From: an uncultured Lachnospiraceae bacterium
GTDB taxonomy: Bacteria > Bacillota > Clostridia > Lachnospirales > Lachnospiraceae
Length of the DNA: 64,000 bases
NCBI GenBank assembly: GCA_946491665.1
Contig: CAMLYL010000005.1
Location: 1-64,000, forward strand
Direction of reading: 5' to 3'
The translations under genes and the position numbers were made by a program. Positions 45,577-54,282 of the stretch are shown piece by piece (within the stretch, counting starts at the first letter, position 1; every line of letters begins with the position of its first letter). The notes below the pieces were generated by a model. The model ran no database searches. It saw only the letters and a list, made by a program, of their open reading frames with translations, and was not told where the DNA came from.

Positions 45577-46620
45577 ATGGAAAAAGTAAAAGCATTTTTG
45601 AAAAGAAAAGATATTGAAATATCTCTGAAACGCTATTTCATCGACGCTCTGGGCGCCATGGCCCAGGGACTGTTCTGTACACTTCTGATCGGTACGATCA
45701 TTAATACCATCGGACAGCAGGCCGGTATTCCCTACCTGGAAACCATCGGAGGCTTCGCAACCGCCATGTCCGGTCCTGCCATGGCCTGCGCCATCGGCTA
45801 TGCTCTGAAATGTCCGCCTCTGGTGCTTTTTTCACTGATTGCTGTAGGAAGCGCCGCCAATGAACTGGGAGGCGCCGGAGGTCCCCTGGCGGTACTTGTC
45901 ATCGCCATCATTGCTTCCGAGTGCGGAAAGGCAGTTTCCAAAGAAACCAAGATTGATATCCTGGTCACTCCGGCAGTAACCATTTTTGTGGGAGTCGCGC
46001 TCTCCACCCTGATCGCGCCCGCCATCGGGGCCGCTGCCAACTGGCTGGGAACCATTATTATGCACGCCACGGAACTGCAGCCCTTCTTCATGGGAATCGC
46101 CGTATCGGTACTGGTAGGAATCGCCCTGACGCTTCCGATCTCCTCCGCCGCAATCTGCGCGGCGCTGGGACTGACCGGCCTGGCCGGCGGAGCTGCCGTT
46201 GCCGGCTGCTGCGCCCAGATGATCGGTTTCGCTGTTATTTCATTTAAAGAAAACCGGTGGGGCGGTCTGGTTTCCCAGGGTATCGGCACCTCCATGCTGC
46301 AGATGGGAAACATCGTCAGAAATCCAAGGGTCTGGATCGCGCCGATTCTGGCCAGCGCCATTACCGGTCCTCTGGCCACCTGTGTGTTCCATCTGGAAAT
46401 GAACGGGGAACCGGTATCCTCGGGAATGGGAACCTGCGGTCTGGTGGGGCAGATCGGTGTCTATACCGGATGGGTGGCGGACGGCAAAACCATCACTGCC
46501 TTTGACTGGATCGGACTGATCCTGATCTGTTTTATCCTTCCGGGTATCCTGAGCTGGATTTTCTATAAGGCTGAAAAGAAGCTTGGATGGGTAAAAGACG
46601 GAGATCTGAAGCTGAACTGA
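45577..46620 (+). CDS. PTS EIIC-like membrane transporter (PTS_EIIC_2 family)
   Basis: The 347-residue integral membrane protein has about eight to ten helices and strings of small residues (GFATAMSGPAMACAIGYAL, GSAANELGGAGGPLAVLVIAIIASECGKAV) typical of the PTS_EIIC_2 family. ATG 45577 follows AGGGAGATG at good spacing; the track adds seven codons. No EIIA or EIIB gene is near, so sugar phosphorylation by the classical route is uncertain; the family may act as a stand-alone transporter. The gene stands alone between divergent and convergent neighbours. Confidence 0.87.
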   Translation: MEKVKAFLKRKDIEISLKRYFIDALGAMAQGLFCTLLIGTIINTIGQQAGIPYLETIGGFATAMSGPAMACAIGYALKCPPLVLFSLIAVGSAANELGGAGGPLAVLVIAIIASECGKAVSKETKIDILVTPAVTIFVGVALSTLIAPAIGAAANWLGTIIMHATELQPFFMGIAVSVLVGIALTLPISSAAICAALGLTGLAGGAAVAGCCAQMIGFAVISFKENRWGGLVSQGIGTSMLQMGNIVRNPRVWIAPILASAITGPLATCVFHLEMNGEPVSSGMGTCGLVGQIGVYTGWVADGKTITAFDWIGLILICFILPGILSWIFYKAEKKLGWVKDGDLKLN

Positions 46621-46637
46621 TTCAGCTTCAGATCTCC
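46600..46637. terminator. Perfect inverted repeat at the end of the PTS-like gene
   Basis: GGAGATCTGAAGCTGAA, 4-base loop CTGA, and the exact reverse complement. The stop codon is in the loop. It is placed as a terminator between convergent genes but lacks a good T run. Confidence 0.6.
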
Positions 46638-46654
46638 AATGATATAATCTGATA

Positions 46655-47125
46655 TTACTGTCTGTAAAGGCTGCAGCTGTCCCCTGTCTGATATTTTTCC
46701 AGTTCCTGTCTCACCTGCTCTACCCGCCGATGATTTTTTCCCGAAGCATTGATTCCGATCACAACATCATCGGATATGACAACGGAAGGGAACTGAAAAT
46801 CGCAGAGATTCTGATCACTGCACACATTCACGGGGATTCCCTGTTCTTTACAGGCTTCATAAATTTGCCGGTTCAGTTCCGTATCGTCCGTCGCAGCGAA
46901 AACCAGATCTCTCCCGATCAGATCACTGAAATCAAAGGTTCTCTGAACAAGCCGAATCTGACTTTCTTCCTCCAGTTCACCGAAGGATTCTTCAAACCGG
47001 GGAGCAACCACCGTAATATGCTTCGCGAACCTCATCAGAATATGCACGCGGCGGGCCGCGATTTTACCGCCGCCCGCAAATAAAATGTTTTTTTCTGTCA
47101 AATCAACATACAAAGGGAAATACAT
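46655..47125 (-). CDS. Precorrin-2 dehydrogenase/sirohydrochlorin ferrochelatase-type protein
   Basis: Oxidises precorrin-2 to sirohydrochlorin with NAD, as in the N-terminal domain of CysG or Met8p. The 156-residue protein has MYFPLYVDLTEKNILFAGGGKIAARRVHIL, the Rossmann glycine-rich loop, and LVFAATDDTELNRQIYEAC with the conserved Asp, then NVCSDQNLCDFQFPSVVISDDVVIGINASGK. ATG 47125 follows GAGGAGATA; the track adds five codons. It is the last gene of the tetrapyrrole operon, 11 bases after hemL. Iron insertion may depend on this protein or on CbiK. Confidence 0.9.
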   Translation of the reverse strand: MYFPLYVDLTEKNILFAGGGKIAARRVHILMRFAKHITVVAPRFEESFGELEEESQIRLVQRTFDFSDLIGRDLVFAATDDTELNRQIYEACKEQGIPVNVCSDQNLCDFQFPSVVISDDVVIGINASGKNHRRVEQVRQELEKYQTGDSCSLYRQ

Positions 47126-47136
47126 GGTATCTCCTC

Positions 47137-48417
47137 TCACTTCTGAAAATAATTTCCGATCAGCTCCAGAACCCGCTCCAGCTCTCCGGATGTATGGGCC
47201 GCCGAAAGGAACATGGCCTCAAACTGAGCCGGGGCCAGATAGATTCCCGCATCCATCATATATCTGAAATAGTCTGCGTATCTGGCTGTATCTGAAGTCT
47301 TAGCCGTCTCATAATCCACCACCGGACAGTCTGTAAAGAAAATACTTCCCAGAGAACCGCAGTAATTTGCCACAGCCGTTCTTCCTGTTTCTTCCAGGAT
47401 CTTTTTGATCTCTCCAAAAAACCATTTCCCCTTCTGATTTAACTCCGTGTAAATCTCCGGGTGATCCTTCAGAATCGTAAGCTGAGCGATTCCGGCCGCC
47501 ATTGCCACCGGATTGCCGCTTAAGGTTCCGGCCTGATAAACCGGTCCCAAAGGCGATACACACTCCATAATTTCCCGTCTTCCGCCATAAGCGCCTACCG
47601 GCATTCCTCCGCCGATAATCTTTCCGTATGTCACCAGATCAGCATCTACGCCGAAATATCCCTGGGCTCCGGCAAAACTCAGGCGGAATCCGGTAATCAC
47701 CTCGTCAAAAATCAGCGCGGCGCCATATCTGGTACACATTTCCCGAAGCGACTGCAGAAATCCTTCTTTCGGAGGAACCACACCCATATTGGCTCCCACC
47801 GGTTCCACAATCACTGCCGCGATCTCATTGGGAAATGCGTCAAACAGCTTCTGCACAGATGTCTCGTCATTGTAGACGGCAGACAGCGTATCCTGCGTAC
47901 ATCCCTTCGGAACTCCCGCACTGTCGGGAATTCCGGCTGTCATTACGCCGGATCCCGCCTGCACCAGGAGGGCATCAGAATGCCCGTGATAACAGCCGGT
48001 AAACTTTACGATCTTATCCCGTCCGGTATAGCCTCTGGCCGCCCGGATAGCGCTCATTACCGCCTCCGTTCCGGAATTCACCATGCGGACCATATCCACA
48101 TTGGGAATATTTTCGCAGATCAGCTCCGCCATTTCCACTTCCCGCCGGGTGGCAGCTCCGTAGCTGAGACCCTTTTCGCAGGCTCGGATCACCGCTTCCC
48201 GCACCTCCGGATGATTATGTCCCAATATCATCGGTCCCCAGGAACCAACAAAATCAAGATAAACATTTCCGTCCTCATCCGTCATATACGCTCCGTCAGC
48301 GGACGCAATCATCCTGGGAGTCCCTCCCACGGAACCAAACGCCCGCACCGGACTGTTGACGCCGCCCGGAATTACTTTACATCCACGTCTGAATAACTCT
48401 TCTGATTTTGTCATCAT
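47137..48417 (-). CDS. hemL: Glutamate-1-semialdehyde 2,1-aminomutase
   Basis: HemL converts glutamate-1-semialdehyde to 5-aminolevulinate with PLP, the second step of the C5 pathway. The 426-residue protein has GCKVIPGGVNSPVRAF, the PLP-phosphate site YHGHSDALLVQAGSG, IFDEVITGFRLSFAGAQ and the Schiff-base Lys in TYGKIIGGGMPVGAYGG. It lies 6 bases after hemB. The substrate is supplied by HemA in the same operon. Confidence 0.96.
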   Translation of the reverse strand: MMTKSEELFRRGCKVIPGGVNSPVRAFGSVGGTPRMIASADGAYMTDEDGNVYLDFVGSWGPMILGHNHPEVREAVIRACEKGLSYGAATRREVEMAELICENIPNVDMVRMVNSGTEAVMSAIRAARGYTGRDKIVKFTGCYHGHSDALLVQAGSGVMTAGIPDSAGVPKGCTQDTLSAVYNDETSVQKLFDAFPNEIAAVIVEPVGANMGVVPPKEGFLQSLREMCTRYGAALIFDEVITGFRLSFAGAQGYFGVDADLVTYGKIIGGGMPVGAYGGRREIMECVSPLGPVYQAGTLSGNPVAMAAGIAQLTILKDHPEIYTELNQKGKWFFGEIKKILEETGRTAVANYCGSLGSIFFTDCPVVDYETAKTSDTARYADYFRYMMDAGIYLAPAQFEAMFLSAAHTSGELERVLELIGNYFQK

Positions 48418-48423
48418 CTTTCC

Positions 48424-49407
48424 CTACCCTATTTTTCCTTCTTTCATATATCCGGCAATCTCTTCCGCAAAATAGGTCAGATAAATATCACAGCCTGCGC
48501 GGAACGCGGAAACCGCCGTCTCACAGATAATCTTTTCCTCATCAATATAACCAAGCTGCGCTCCCGCCTTAATCATGGCATACTCGCCGCTGACGCTGTA
48601 GGAAGCCACCGGAACATGAACTTCATTTTTGATCCTGGCTACCATATCCAGGTAAGACATGGCCGGCTTTACCATTATAATATCCGCGCCTTCTTCCACG
48701 TCCAGAAGCGCCTCCTTAACGCCTTCCCGGCTGTTATGGTAATCCATCTGATAGCTTTTCCGGTCTCCAAAGGAAGGAGCGGAACCAGCCGCCTCCCGGA
48801 AAGGACCGTAAAATGCCGATGCATACTTCACAGCATAGGACATAATCGGCGTATTGATATGTCCGTGAGCATCCAGGGTTTCCCGGATCGCAGCCACACG
48901 GCCGTCCATCATATCTGAAGGGGCCACCATATCCGCACCGGCCTCCACATGGGAAAGCGCCGTCTGCGCCAGCAGTTTCAGCGTCTCATCGTTATCCACC
49001 TCATGGCCGCAGAGCACGCCGCAGTGGCCATGGGATGTATATTCGCACATACACACATCTGTAATCAGATACAGATCCGGAAATTCCGCTTTTGCCCGCC
49101 GGAGCGCCTGCTGTACAATACCGTTTTCGTCATAGGCTCCGCTGCCCTTTTCGTCTTTCTTATCAGGGATTCCGAAAAACATCACACTGCCGACGCCGGC
49201 CTTCAGCAGAGACTCCAGCTTCCGTCCCATGGTATCCACACTGTACCGGTACTGTCCCGGCATTGCCGGAATCTCCTCCACAATTCCGGATCCCTCCCGG
49301 ACAAAGATCGGATAAATCAGCGACGAAGGATCCACCCGCGTCTCCCGCACCATTTTTCTCAGATTTTCTCCATACCGCAGCCTTCTCGGCCTGATTTTCA
49401 ACTCCAT
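48424..49407 (-). CDS. hemB: Porphobilinogen synthase (ALA dehydratase)
   Basis: HemB joins two 5-aminolevulinate molecules to porphobilinogen. The 327-residue enzyme has the zinc-type Cys signature DVCMCEYTSHGHCGVL, the two active-site Lys in SYAVKYASAFYGPFREAAGS and IIMVKPAMSYLD, and the N-terminal RPRRLRYGENLRKMVRET. Zinc dependence is inferred from the three Cys. It follows the cobA/hemD fusion by 12 bases and precedes hemL. Confidence 0.97.
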   Translation of the reverse strand: MELKIRPRRLRYGENLRKMVRETRVDPSSLIYPIFVREGSGIVEEIPAMPGQYRYSVDTMGRKLESLLKAGVGSVMFFGIPDKKDEKGSGAYDENGIVQQALRRAKAEFPDLYLITDVCMCEYTSHGHCGVLCGHEVDNDETLKLLAQTALSHVEAGADMVAPSDMMDGRVAAIRETLDAHGHINTPIMSYAVKYASAFYGPFREAAGSAPSFGDRKSYQMDYHNSREGVKEALLDVEEGADIIMVKPAMSYLDMVARIKNEVHVPVASYSVSGEYAMIKAGAQLGYIDEEKIICETAVSAFRAGCDIYLTYFAEEIAGYMKEGKIG

Positions 49408-49419
49408 ATATACCTCCTG

Positions 49420-50937
49420 TTATGAACCCTGTTCCTCTTTATGCGCCTTCACCAGACACTGAATCAGACTGTCCTCATCCGCGGCTTCAGCCATCCAGGT
49501 GCGCATGCCGAACTCATCCGCAGTCTGACGTGTCTGAGCGCCGATGCAGATGGCCTTTACCGCTGTCAGATCAGCTCCCGCCGCTGCCTGAGCAAATCCC
49601 CTGACTGTCGAGGAACTGGTAAACATCACATAATCGGTCTCCCCGCTCTCCAGCTCCTTTTTCCAGTCAGCCGAAGATGATTCAGCAAAAACCGTATCAT
49701 AAAGCGGAATATCATCTGTCTCTATTTCAGCAAGCGCCTGAATCAGCTCCCGGCCGCCTGCCGCCGCCCGCGGAATCAGAATCCGGTCTCCCGGACGGGC
49801 TGCCGCCGCCAGCGCTTCTCCAAGATGAGCGCCGTCAAAAATCTCCGGCACCAGATCCGGATACAGGCCCCGCTTCTCCAGTTCTCTGGCAGAACCTCTT
49901 CCGATCACCGCGATCCGGATCTGGCCGAGAGCTCTCACATCCAGTCTGACCGCCTTCATCTCCTCAAAGAAAATCCGCACTCCGGCAGGGCTGGTAAAGA
50001 CCAGCCACTGATAACTTCCGAGATTTTCCAGCGCCCGGATCAGCCGTACATTATTTTCCCTCTTTACGGTGCGGATCGCAGGACATTCCATAACTTCCGC
50101 TCCCAATGCCCGAAGCTTCGCCGCCGTCCGGACAGCCATCTCCCCCGGACGGGTCAGGGCCACCTTCACACCTCCCAGCGGCAGTTTTTCATACCAGGAA
50201 AACTCTTCCGCCAGCTCACATACTTTACCCACAACAATAATCGCCGGGGTCTGTGCTCCCTGTTTTTTCACTTCCTCCTCCAGAGTAGAAACAGTGGCGG
50301 TGATCCGCCGCTGATGAGCGGTCGTTCCACGAATCAAAAGAGCCGTCGGCATCTGCGGATCCATTCCCGCCTCCAGAAGTCCCCTGCAGATATCTCCCAG
50401 GGCGGTAACTCCCATCAGGAACACCAGAGTCCCCCCTGTGCGGACCAGCGCGTCAAAATCAATATCATAATCCATTCCCGCCCGTTTATGCCCCGTAATA
50501 ATATGTAAAGAAGAACACATATCCCGGTGTGTCACCGGTATCCCCTGATAGGCAGGCACTGAAATGGCAGAAGTAATTCCCGGAACAATCTCAAAGGGAA
50601 TCCCATGCTTTACCAACTCTTCCGCCTCTTCTCCGCCTCTTCCGAACAGGAAAGGATCTCCTCCCTTCAGACGAACCACCTTTCTGCCCTGGAGCGCCTC
50701 CTGCACCAGCAGTTTACTGATCTGCTCCTGAGGCATCGTATGATGGGAAGAACGTTTTCCCACATTGATCTGTCTGGCAGTTTCCGGAATCATGGACAGA
50801 ATGCCCTGACCGACCAGAGCATCGTATACCACAACCTCCGCCTGTTCCAGCACCTGCTTTCCTTTCAGTGTAAACAGTCCGGGATCCGAGGGCCCCGCCC
50901 CCACCAGCCAGACCTTTCCCTGTCTTTGATTTTCCAT
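49420..50937 (-). CDS. Uroporphyrinogen-III C-methyltransferase/uroporphyrinogen-III synthase fusion
   Basis: A 505-residue two-domain enzyme. The N-terminal half (about 1-245) is the SAM uroporphyrinogen methyltransferase: VWLVGAGPSDPGLFTLKGKQ, RLKGGDPFLFGRGGEEAEEL and GIPVTHRDM. The C-terminal half is HemD-like: GVKVALTRPGEMAVRTAAKL, WLVFTSPAGVRIFFEEM and YVMFTSSSTVRGFAQAA. It cyclises hydroxymethylbilane and methylates the product to precorrin-2. ATG 50937 is chosen over the track start, with GGAGAAGAAG before it; the extra 66 codons are intergenic. This fusion is common in clostridia and leads toward siroheme and cobamides. Confidence 0.95.
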   Translation of the reverse strand: MENQRQGKVWLVGAGPSDPGLFTLKGKQVLEQAEVVVYDALVGQGILSMIPETARQINVGKRSSHHTMPQEQISKLLVQEALQGRKVVRLKGGDPFLFGRGGEEAEELVKHGIPFEIVPGITSAISVPAYQGIPVTHRDMCSSLHIITGHKRAGMDYDIDFDALVRTGGTLVFLMGVTALGDICRGLLEAGMDPQMPTALLIRGTTAHQRRITATVSTLEEEVKKQGAQTPAIIVVGKVCELAEEFSWYEKLPLGGVKVALTRPGEMAVRTAAKLRALGAEVMECPAIRTVKRENNVRLIRALENLGSYQWLVFTSPAGVRIFFEEMKAVRLDVRALGQIRIAVIGRGSARELEKRGLYPDLVPEIFDGAHLGEALAAAARPGDRILIPRAAAGGRELIQALAEIETDDIPLYDTVFAESSSADWKKELESGETDYVMFTSSSTVRGFAQAAAGADLTAVKAICIGAQTRQTADEFGMRTWMAEAADEDSLIQCLVKAHKEEQGS

Positions 50938-51025
50938 TATCTTCTTCTCCGATCTCTCTTTTCTATAAAGAATCCATTCGAAACAAACCCCGTCCGGAGT
51001 CTGTATCTGTGCCTTCAGATATCTT

Positions 51026-51910
51026 TCACACTTCAGAACCCAGAAAACGCTCCGCCAGACGAATGCCGGCCAGCTCCGGATCATCTGTCGTTCCACTCTC
51101 CCGTCCCTCAGAAAGCCGTCCTGAGCTCTCATCAAAATACATGCCGCAGAGAGTCAGACATTCTCCCTCTGTGCAGGCATAAGCCGCTACCGGAGTCGAA
51201 CAGTCGCCTCCCAGTCTGCGCACAAACGCCCGTTCTGCCAGAGCGCAGGCTTTTGCGGAAGGATCTGTATATCCTTCCAGAAAACCATAATCTTCTCCGG
51301 CTCTTCCCTGTACTGCCAGAATCGCCTGGCCGGCCGCGGGAATCATCTCTTCCACAGAAAAATAACGGCTGATCCGGCGCTCCAGCCCCAGCCGCTTCAG
51401 ACCGGCCGCCGCGAGAATCGTAGCTGAAAACTGTCCCTCATCCAGCTTCCGCAGACGGGTCTGCACGTTTCCCCGAATCGTTGCAAAATGAGCCTGGGGA
51501 TACAGCCGCTGAAACTGAATCATTCTCCGCCTGCTGGAACATCCCACCGGCTTTGAAAAGTCAATCTCTGTCTTTCCTTCCGGCAGCACCAGCACATCCC
51601 TCGGATCTTCCCGGCGGGAGAATCCGATCAGCGGAAGCTCCTCCGGCAATTTCATGGGAACATCCTTTAAACTGTGAACCGAAAGATCTGACTGCCGTTC
51701 CGCCAGAGCCCGGTCAAGCTCCTTCACAAACAGTCCCTTTCCTCCGATCTTTTCCAACGCCTGGTTCAGAATCCGGTCCCCGGTGGTTTTCATTGTCAGA
51801 ATCTCCACCTTCAGTTCCGGATGCCGCTCCCGGATATAATTTCTGACCATTTCAGACTGAACAACCGCAAGTACGCTCTCACGGCTGCCAATCACAACTT
51901 TCTTCTCCAT
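51026..51910 (-). CDS. hemC: Hydroxymethylbilane synthase (porphobilinogen deaminase)
   Basis: HemC polymerises four porphobilinogens to hydroxymethylbilane, using a dipyrromethane cofactor on a Cys. The 294-residue protein has VVIGSRESVLAVVQSEMV, the DVPMKLPEEL loop with SVHSLKDVP, and the cofactor Cys in RLGGDCSTPVAAYA near residue 236. ATG 51910 follows GGAGGCGG; it starts 12 bases after the hemA stop. The gap to the next gene is 88 bases and holds no clear terminator. Confidence 0.96.
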   Translation of the reverse strand: MEKKVVIGSRESVLAVVQSEMVRNYIRERHPELKVEILTMKTTGDRILNQALEKIGGKGLFVKELDRALAERQSDLSVHSLKDVPMKLPEELPLIGFSRREDPRDVLVLPEGKTEIDFSKPVGCSSRRRMIQFQRLYPQAHFATIRGNVQTRLRKLDEGQFSATILAAAGLKRLGLERRISRYFSVEEMIPAAGQAILAVQGRAGEDYGFLEGYTDPSAKACALAERAFVRRLGGDCSTPVAAYACTEGECLTLCGMYFDESSGRLSEGRESGTTDDPELAGIRLAERFLGSEV

Positions 51911-51922
51911 GTCCGCCTCCAT

Positions 51923-53152
51923 TCAGGGCCTCTGATAAATATCATCCATGCTGTCCAGACATTGCCGGAAAACATTCTGTTCCAGTCCGTCCCTCAGTCC
52001 GAACAGCATCTTATTCATTGTCTTTACAGCTGCCGTTCCGATATCCTCCCGCAGCTGCTCCCTGCATTTCTCATCCACCGGAAGTTCTCTCAGCTTCTTT
52101 ATCAGCCGCTTTTGAAGATCCTCCGCGATTTCTGCCTTGAGCTTTCCGATGAGAGGCATCACATCCACACAGTTATACCAGGAAAAAAACTCTTCCATCT
52201 GCTCTTCCATCAGAGCCTCCGCCCGGCGGATCGCCATTTTCTGCTCCTCACTGTGGGCCTCTTCACGAAAACAGTCAATGTCATACAGACGCACCCCGGG
52301 CAGATTTTTTATATTGGGATCAATATCCCGGGGAACCGCCAGATCAATGAAAACAGCAGGTTTTCGCAGACATTCCCTCACCAGCTCCTCTGTCAGAGTA
52401 TAGTTGGGACTGACCGTGGCGCTGACCACACAGTCGCAGGAAGGCAGAAGTTCCATTCTCCGTCCGTAATCAATCCGGCTGCAGTCTCTCGGGATCTCCA
52501 CCACACCGCTGCGGTACTGCCGGACCGTCACCGTCACATGAGCCCCCTCTTCCTTTAAAAGAGTAGCCGTAAGCTTTCCCATAACGCCGTTTCCAATCAC
52601 CATACAGGTCTTTCCGGCAAAAGAAAAGCCAACCTCCTTCAGCTGCCGGACGGCAGTATGTACCACAGACTGATCTGTGGCCGGAAGCTCCACCTCCGTC
52701 TTTATCTTTTTTGCCGCAGTCACCGCCTGCCGGAACAAAGTCTCCAGCACATGATCTGCTGCATAATTTTCTCTGGAAAAAGCCAGCGCTTCCCCGACCT
52801 GAGTCAGGATCTGATCCTCTCCCAGAATCCGGGACTCCAGTCCGGCTGCCAGACGGAACAGATGCTCCGCCGCCTCTTTCTCTCTTCGAAAAACAAAATA
52901 ACTTCTGTAGATTTCCGGTGGAACCTGCCGGATACTGCAGAGAATCTCATACAGATCTCCTTCCCAGTCTCCTTCCGTGGAAATCCAGAGTTCCATTCGA
53001 TTGCACGTAGAAAGCAGAACGCATCCCGCCACTCCCGGCACCGTTTTCATATATTCCAGAAGTTCTCTTGTACTTTTTTTTGTAAACGAAAAAATCATAC
53101 GGATATCAATCTCAGCCACACTGTGATCGATTCCGACCATCTCAATCCCCAT
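51923..53152 (-). CDS. hemA: Glutamyl-tRNA reductase
   Basis: HemA reduces glutamyl-tRNA to glutamate-1-semialdehyde with NADPH, the first committed step of the C5 tetrapyrrole route. The 409-residue protein has VGIDHSVAEIDIRMIFSF, the catalytic Cys in LLSTCNRMELWI near residue 47, the LGEDQILTQVGEAL segment and the Rossmann-like VIGNGVMGKLTATLL. AAGGAGAG lies before the ATG. The C-terminal dimerisation helix (VDVMPLIGKLKAEI) is present. It follows cbiK by 41 bases. Confidence 0.96.
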   Translation of the reverse strand: MGIEMVGIDHSVAEIDIRMIFSFTKKSTRELLEYMKTVPGVAGCVLLSTCNRMELWISTEGDWEGDLYEILCSIRQVPPEIYRSYFVFRREKEAAEHLFRLAAGLESRILGEDQILTQVGEALAFSRENYAADHVLETLFRQAVTAAKKIKTEVELPATDQSVVHTAVRQLKEVGFSFAGKTCMVIGNGVMGKLTATLLKEEGAHVTVTVRQYRSGVVEIPRDCSRIDYGRRMELLPSCDCVVSATVSPNYTLTEELVRECLRKPAVFIDLAVPRDIDPNIKNLPGVRLYDIDCFREEAHSEEQKMAIRRAEALMEEQMEEFFSWYNCVDVMPLIGKLKAEIAEDLQKRLIKKLRELPVDEKCREQLREDIGTAAVKTMNKMLFGLRDGLEQNVFRQCLDSMDDIYQRP

Positions 53153-53193
53153 CCACGCTCTCCTTTTCCTTTGTGTTCAGACAGAACAGTCTT

Positions 53194-53997
53194 TTATTTC
53201 TGCTCCCCGTTCAGCTCATCCACAGCCTCCCGCAGGTGCTCCAGCAAAATTCTCCGGATCCCGGTGTATTCACCCAGCCCGCGCAGAACACACTCCACCT
53301 GATAACCTTCCGCCAGGAAATAACTTCTCCAGGAATCCTCTTCTTCTCCTGCCAGATCATTGGTCGCATGATCTCCTGCCACTATCAGGAACGGAGCCAG
53401 AATCACTTTCTTCGGATTCTGCGCCCGCACACAGGCAGAAACAGACTCCAGAGACGGCCAGGCTTCCACTGTTCCAATATGAACATTCTGATATCCCAGC
53501 TCCCGCAGCCTGTAATTCAGAGCCGCGTAAACAAAATTGGCATAGTGAAGGGAACCGTGCCCCATCAGAACCAGAGCCTCATCCTCCGCAGCCGGAATCT
53601 CCTTCACCAGCTCCTGCAAAACCTGGTCACAGTCTGTCAGATCTGTCAGCAGGGGCTTCCCTACGGAAATCCTGTCAAACTGTTCCCGCATATCGGAAAT
53701 TTCACCATACAGCTTCCAGTATTCAAAACCGTTCATCATATGCGTGGGCTGCACGGCAATCCGGGAAATGCCATCCCGCTTCATCATCTCCAGCGCCTGC
53801 CCAACACCGGGGATCTCAATTCCGTCCCGCTCTTTTATTTTTTTCCGAACCATACCGCTGGTCCATGCCCGATACAGAGGCCAGTCGGGATATGCCTCCT
53901 GCATCTCCTTTTCAATCACATCCAGCGTCTTTCTTCTCGTATCTTCATAACTGGTTCCAAAGCTGACTGCCAGAACCGCTGCTTTTTTCTCTTTCAT
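53194..53997 (-). CDS. cbiK: Sirohydrochlorin cobaltochelatase CbiK
   Basis: CbiK inserts cobalt (or iron) into sirohydrochlorin during anaerobic cobalamin synthesis. The 267-residue protein begins KAAVLAVSFGTSYEDTRRKTLDVIE, has the QPTHMMNGFEY region, LVLMGHGSLHYANFVYA with the metal-binding His, and LIVAGDHATNDLAGEEEDSW with the second His. ATG 53997 follows GGAGGG; the track adds 12 codons over the operator region. It is the first gene of the tetrapyrrole operon, and it shows that corrinoids or siroheme are the main products. Confidence 0.94.
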   Translation of the reverse strand: MKEKKAAVLAVSFGTSYEDTRRKTLDVIEKEMQEAYPDWPLYRAWTSGMVRKKIKERDGIEIPGVGQALEMMKRDGISRIAVQPTHMMNGFEYWKLYGEISDMREQFDRISVGKPLLTDLTDCDQVLQELVKEIPAAEDEALVLMGHGSLHYANFVYAALNYRLRELGYQNVHIGTVEAWPSLESVSACVRAQNPKKVILAPFLIVAGDHATNDLAGEEEDSWRSYFLAEGYQVECVLRGLGEYTGIRRILLEHLREAVDELNGEQK

Positions 53998-54019
53998 AAA
54001 CCCTCCGGGAAATTTAGTT

Positions 54020-54038
54020 GTACAATTATACATTGTAC
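54020..54038 (-). promoter_or_regulatory. Tetrapyrrole operon promoter -10 element within a palindromic operator candidate
   Basis: GTACAAT, 5 bases, ATTGTAC is a perfect inverted repeat. On the minus strand a perfect TATAAT (54025-54030) lies inside it, so any protein bound here should compete with RNA polymerase. The -35 is weak (TTGTGC at 18 bases). The ATG of cbiK is about 25 bases further on. Confidence 0.55.
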
Positions 54039-54101
54039 CTTAATCTGCGCACAAAGAAAAGCCTAATTTCCGTCAATTATCCGGATTTGGATTCAGGGAA
54101 T

Positions 54102-54142
54102 AAAAAAGCCCCGAAAACACTGTACTCCAGGTGTCTCCGGGG
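54102..54142 (-). terminator. Terminator after tRNA-Arg
   Basis: On the minus strand CCCCGGAGACAC pairs with GTGTTTTCGGGG around a 10-base loop, followed by CTTTTTTATT. It lies 12 bases after the tRNA 3' end. Confidence 0.85.
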
Positions 54143-54153
54143 ATCTGTTTCTA

Positions 54154-54225
54154 TGCAACTGGCGGGAATCGAACCCACATTACAGGAGTCGGAGTCCTGC
54201 GTTCTATCCGTTAGACTACAGTTGC
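54154..54225 (-). tRNA. tRNA-Arg (anticodon CCG)
   Basis: The minus strand folds as a 72-base cloverleaf: acceptor GCAACTG/CAGTTGC (7 bp), anticodon stem CAGGA/TCCTG with loop CTCCGAC (anticodon CCG, reading CGG), T arm GTGGG-TTCGATT-CCCGC and discriminator A. The D stem (GTCT/GAAC) has a C-A mismatch. The 3' CCA is not encoded. A terminator follows directly, so it is a single tRNA gene. Confidence 0.93.
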
Positions 54226-54282
54226 CTGCGCATGCGCAAGAATTATATTATCACAATCCTTCTCATATGGCAAGAAAAAATT

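Noticed and set aside
53173-54066. Plus-strand ORF of 297 residues opposite cbiK
   Set aside because: It mirrors cbiK, which has clear family motifs. It also runs through the operator region without a ribosome binding site.
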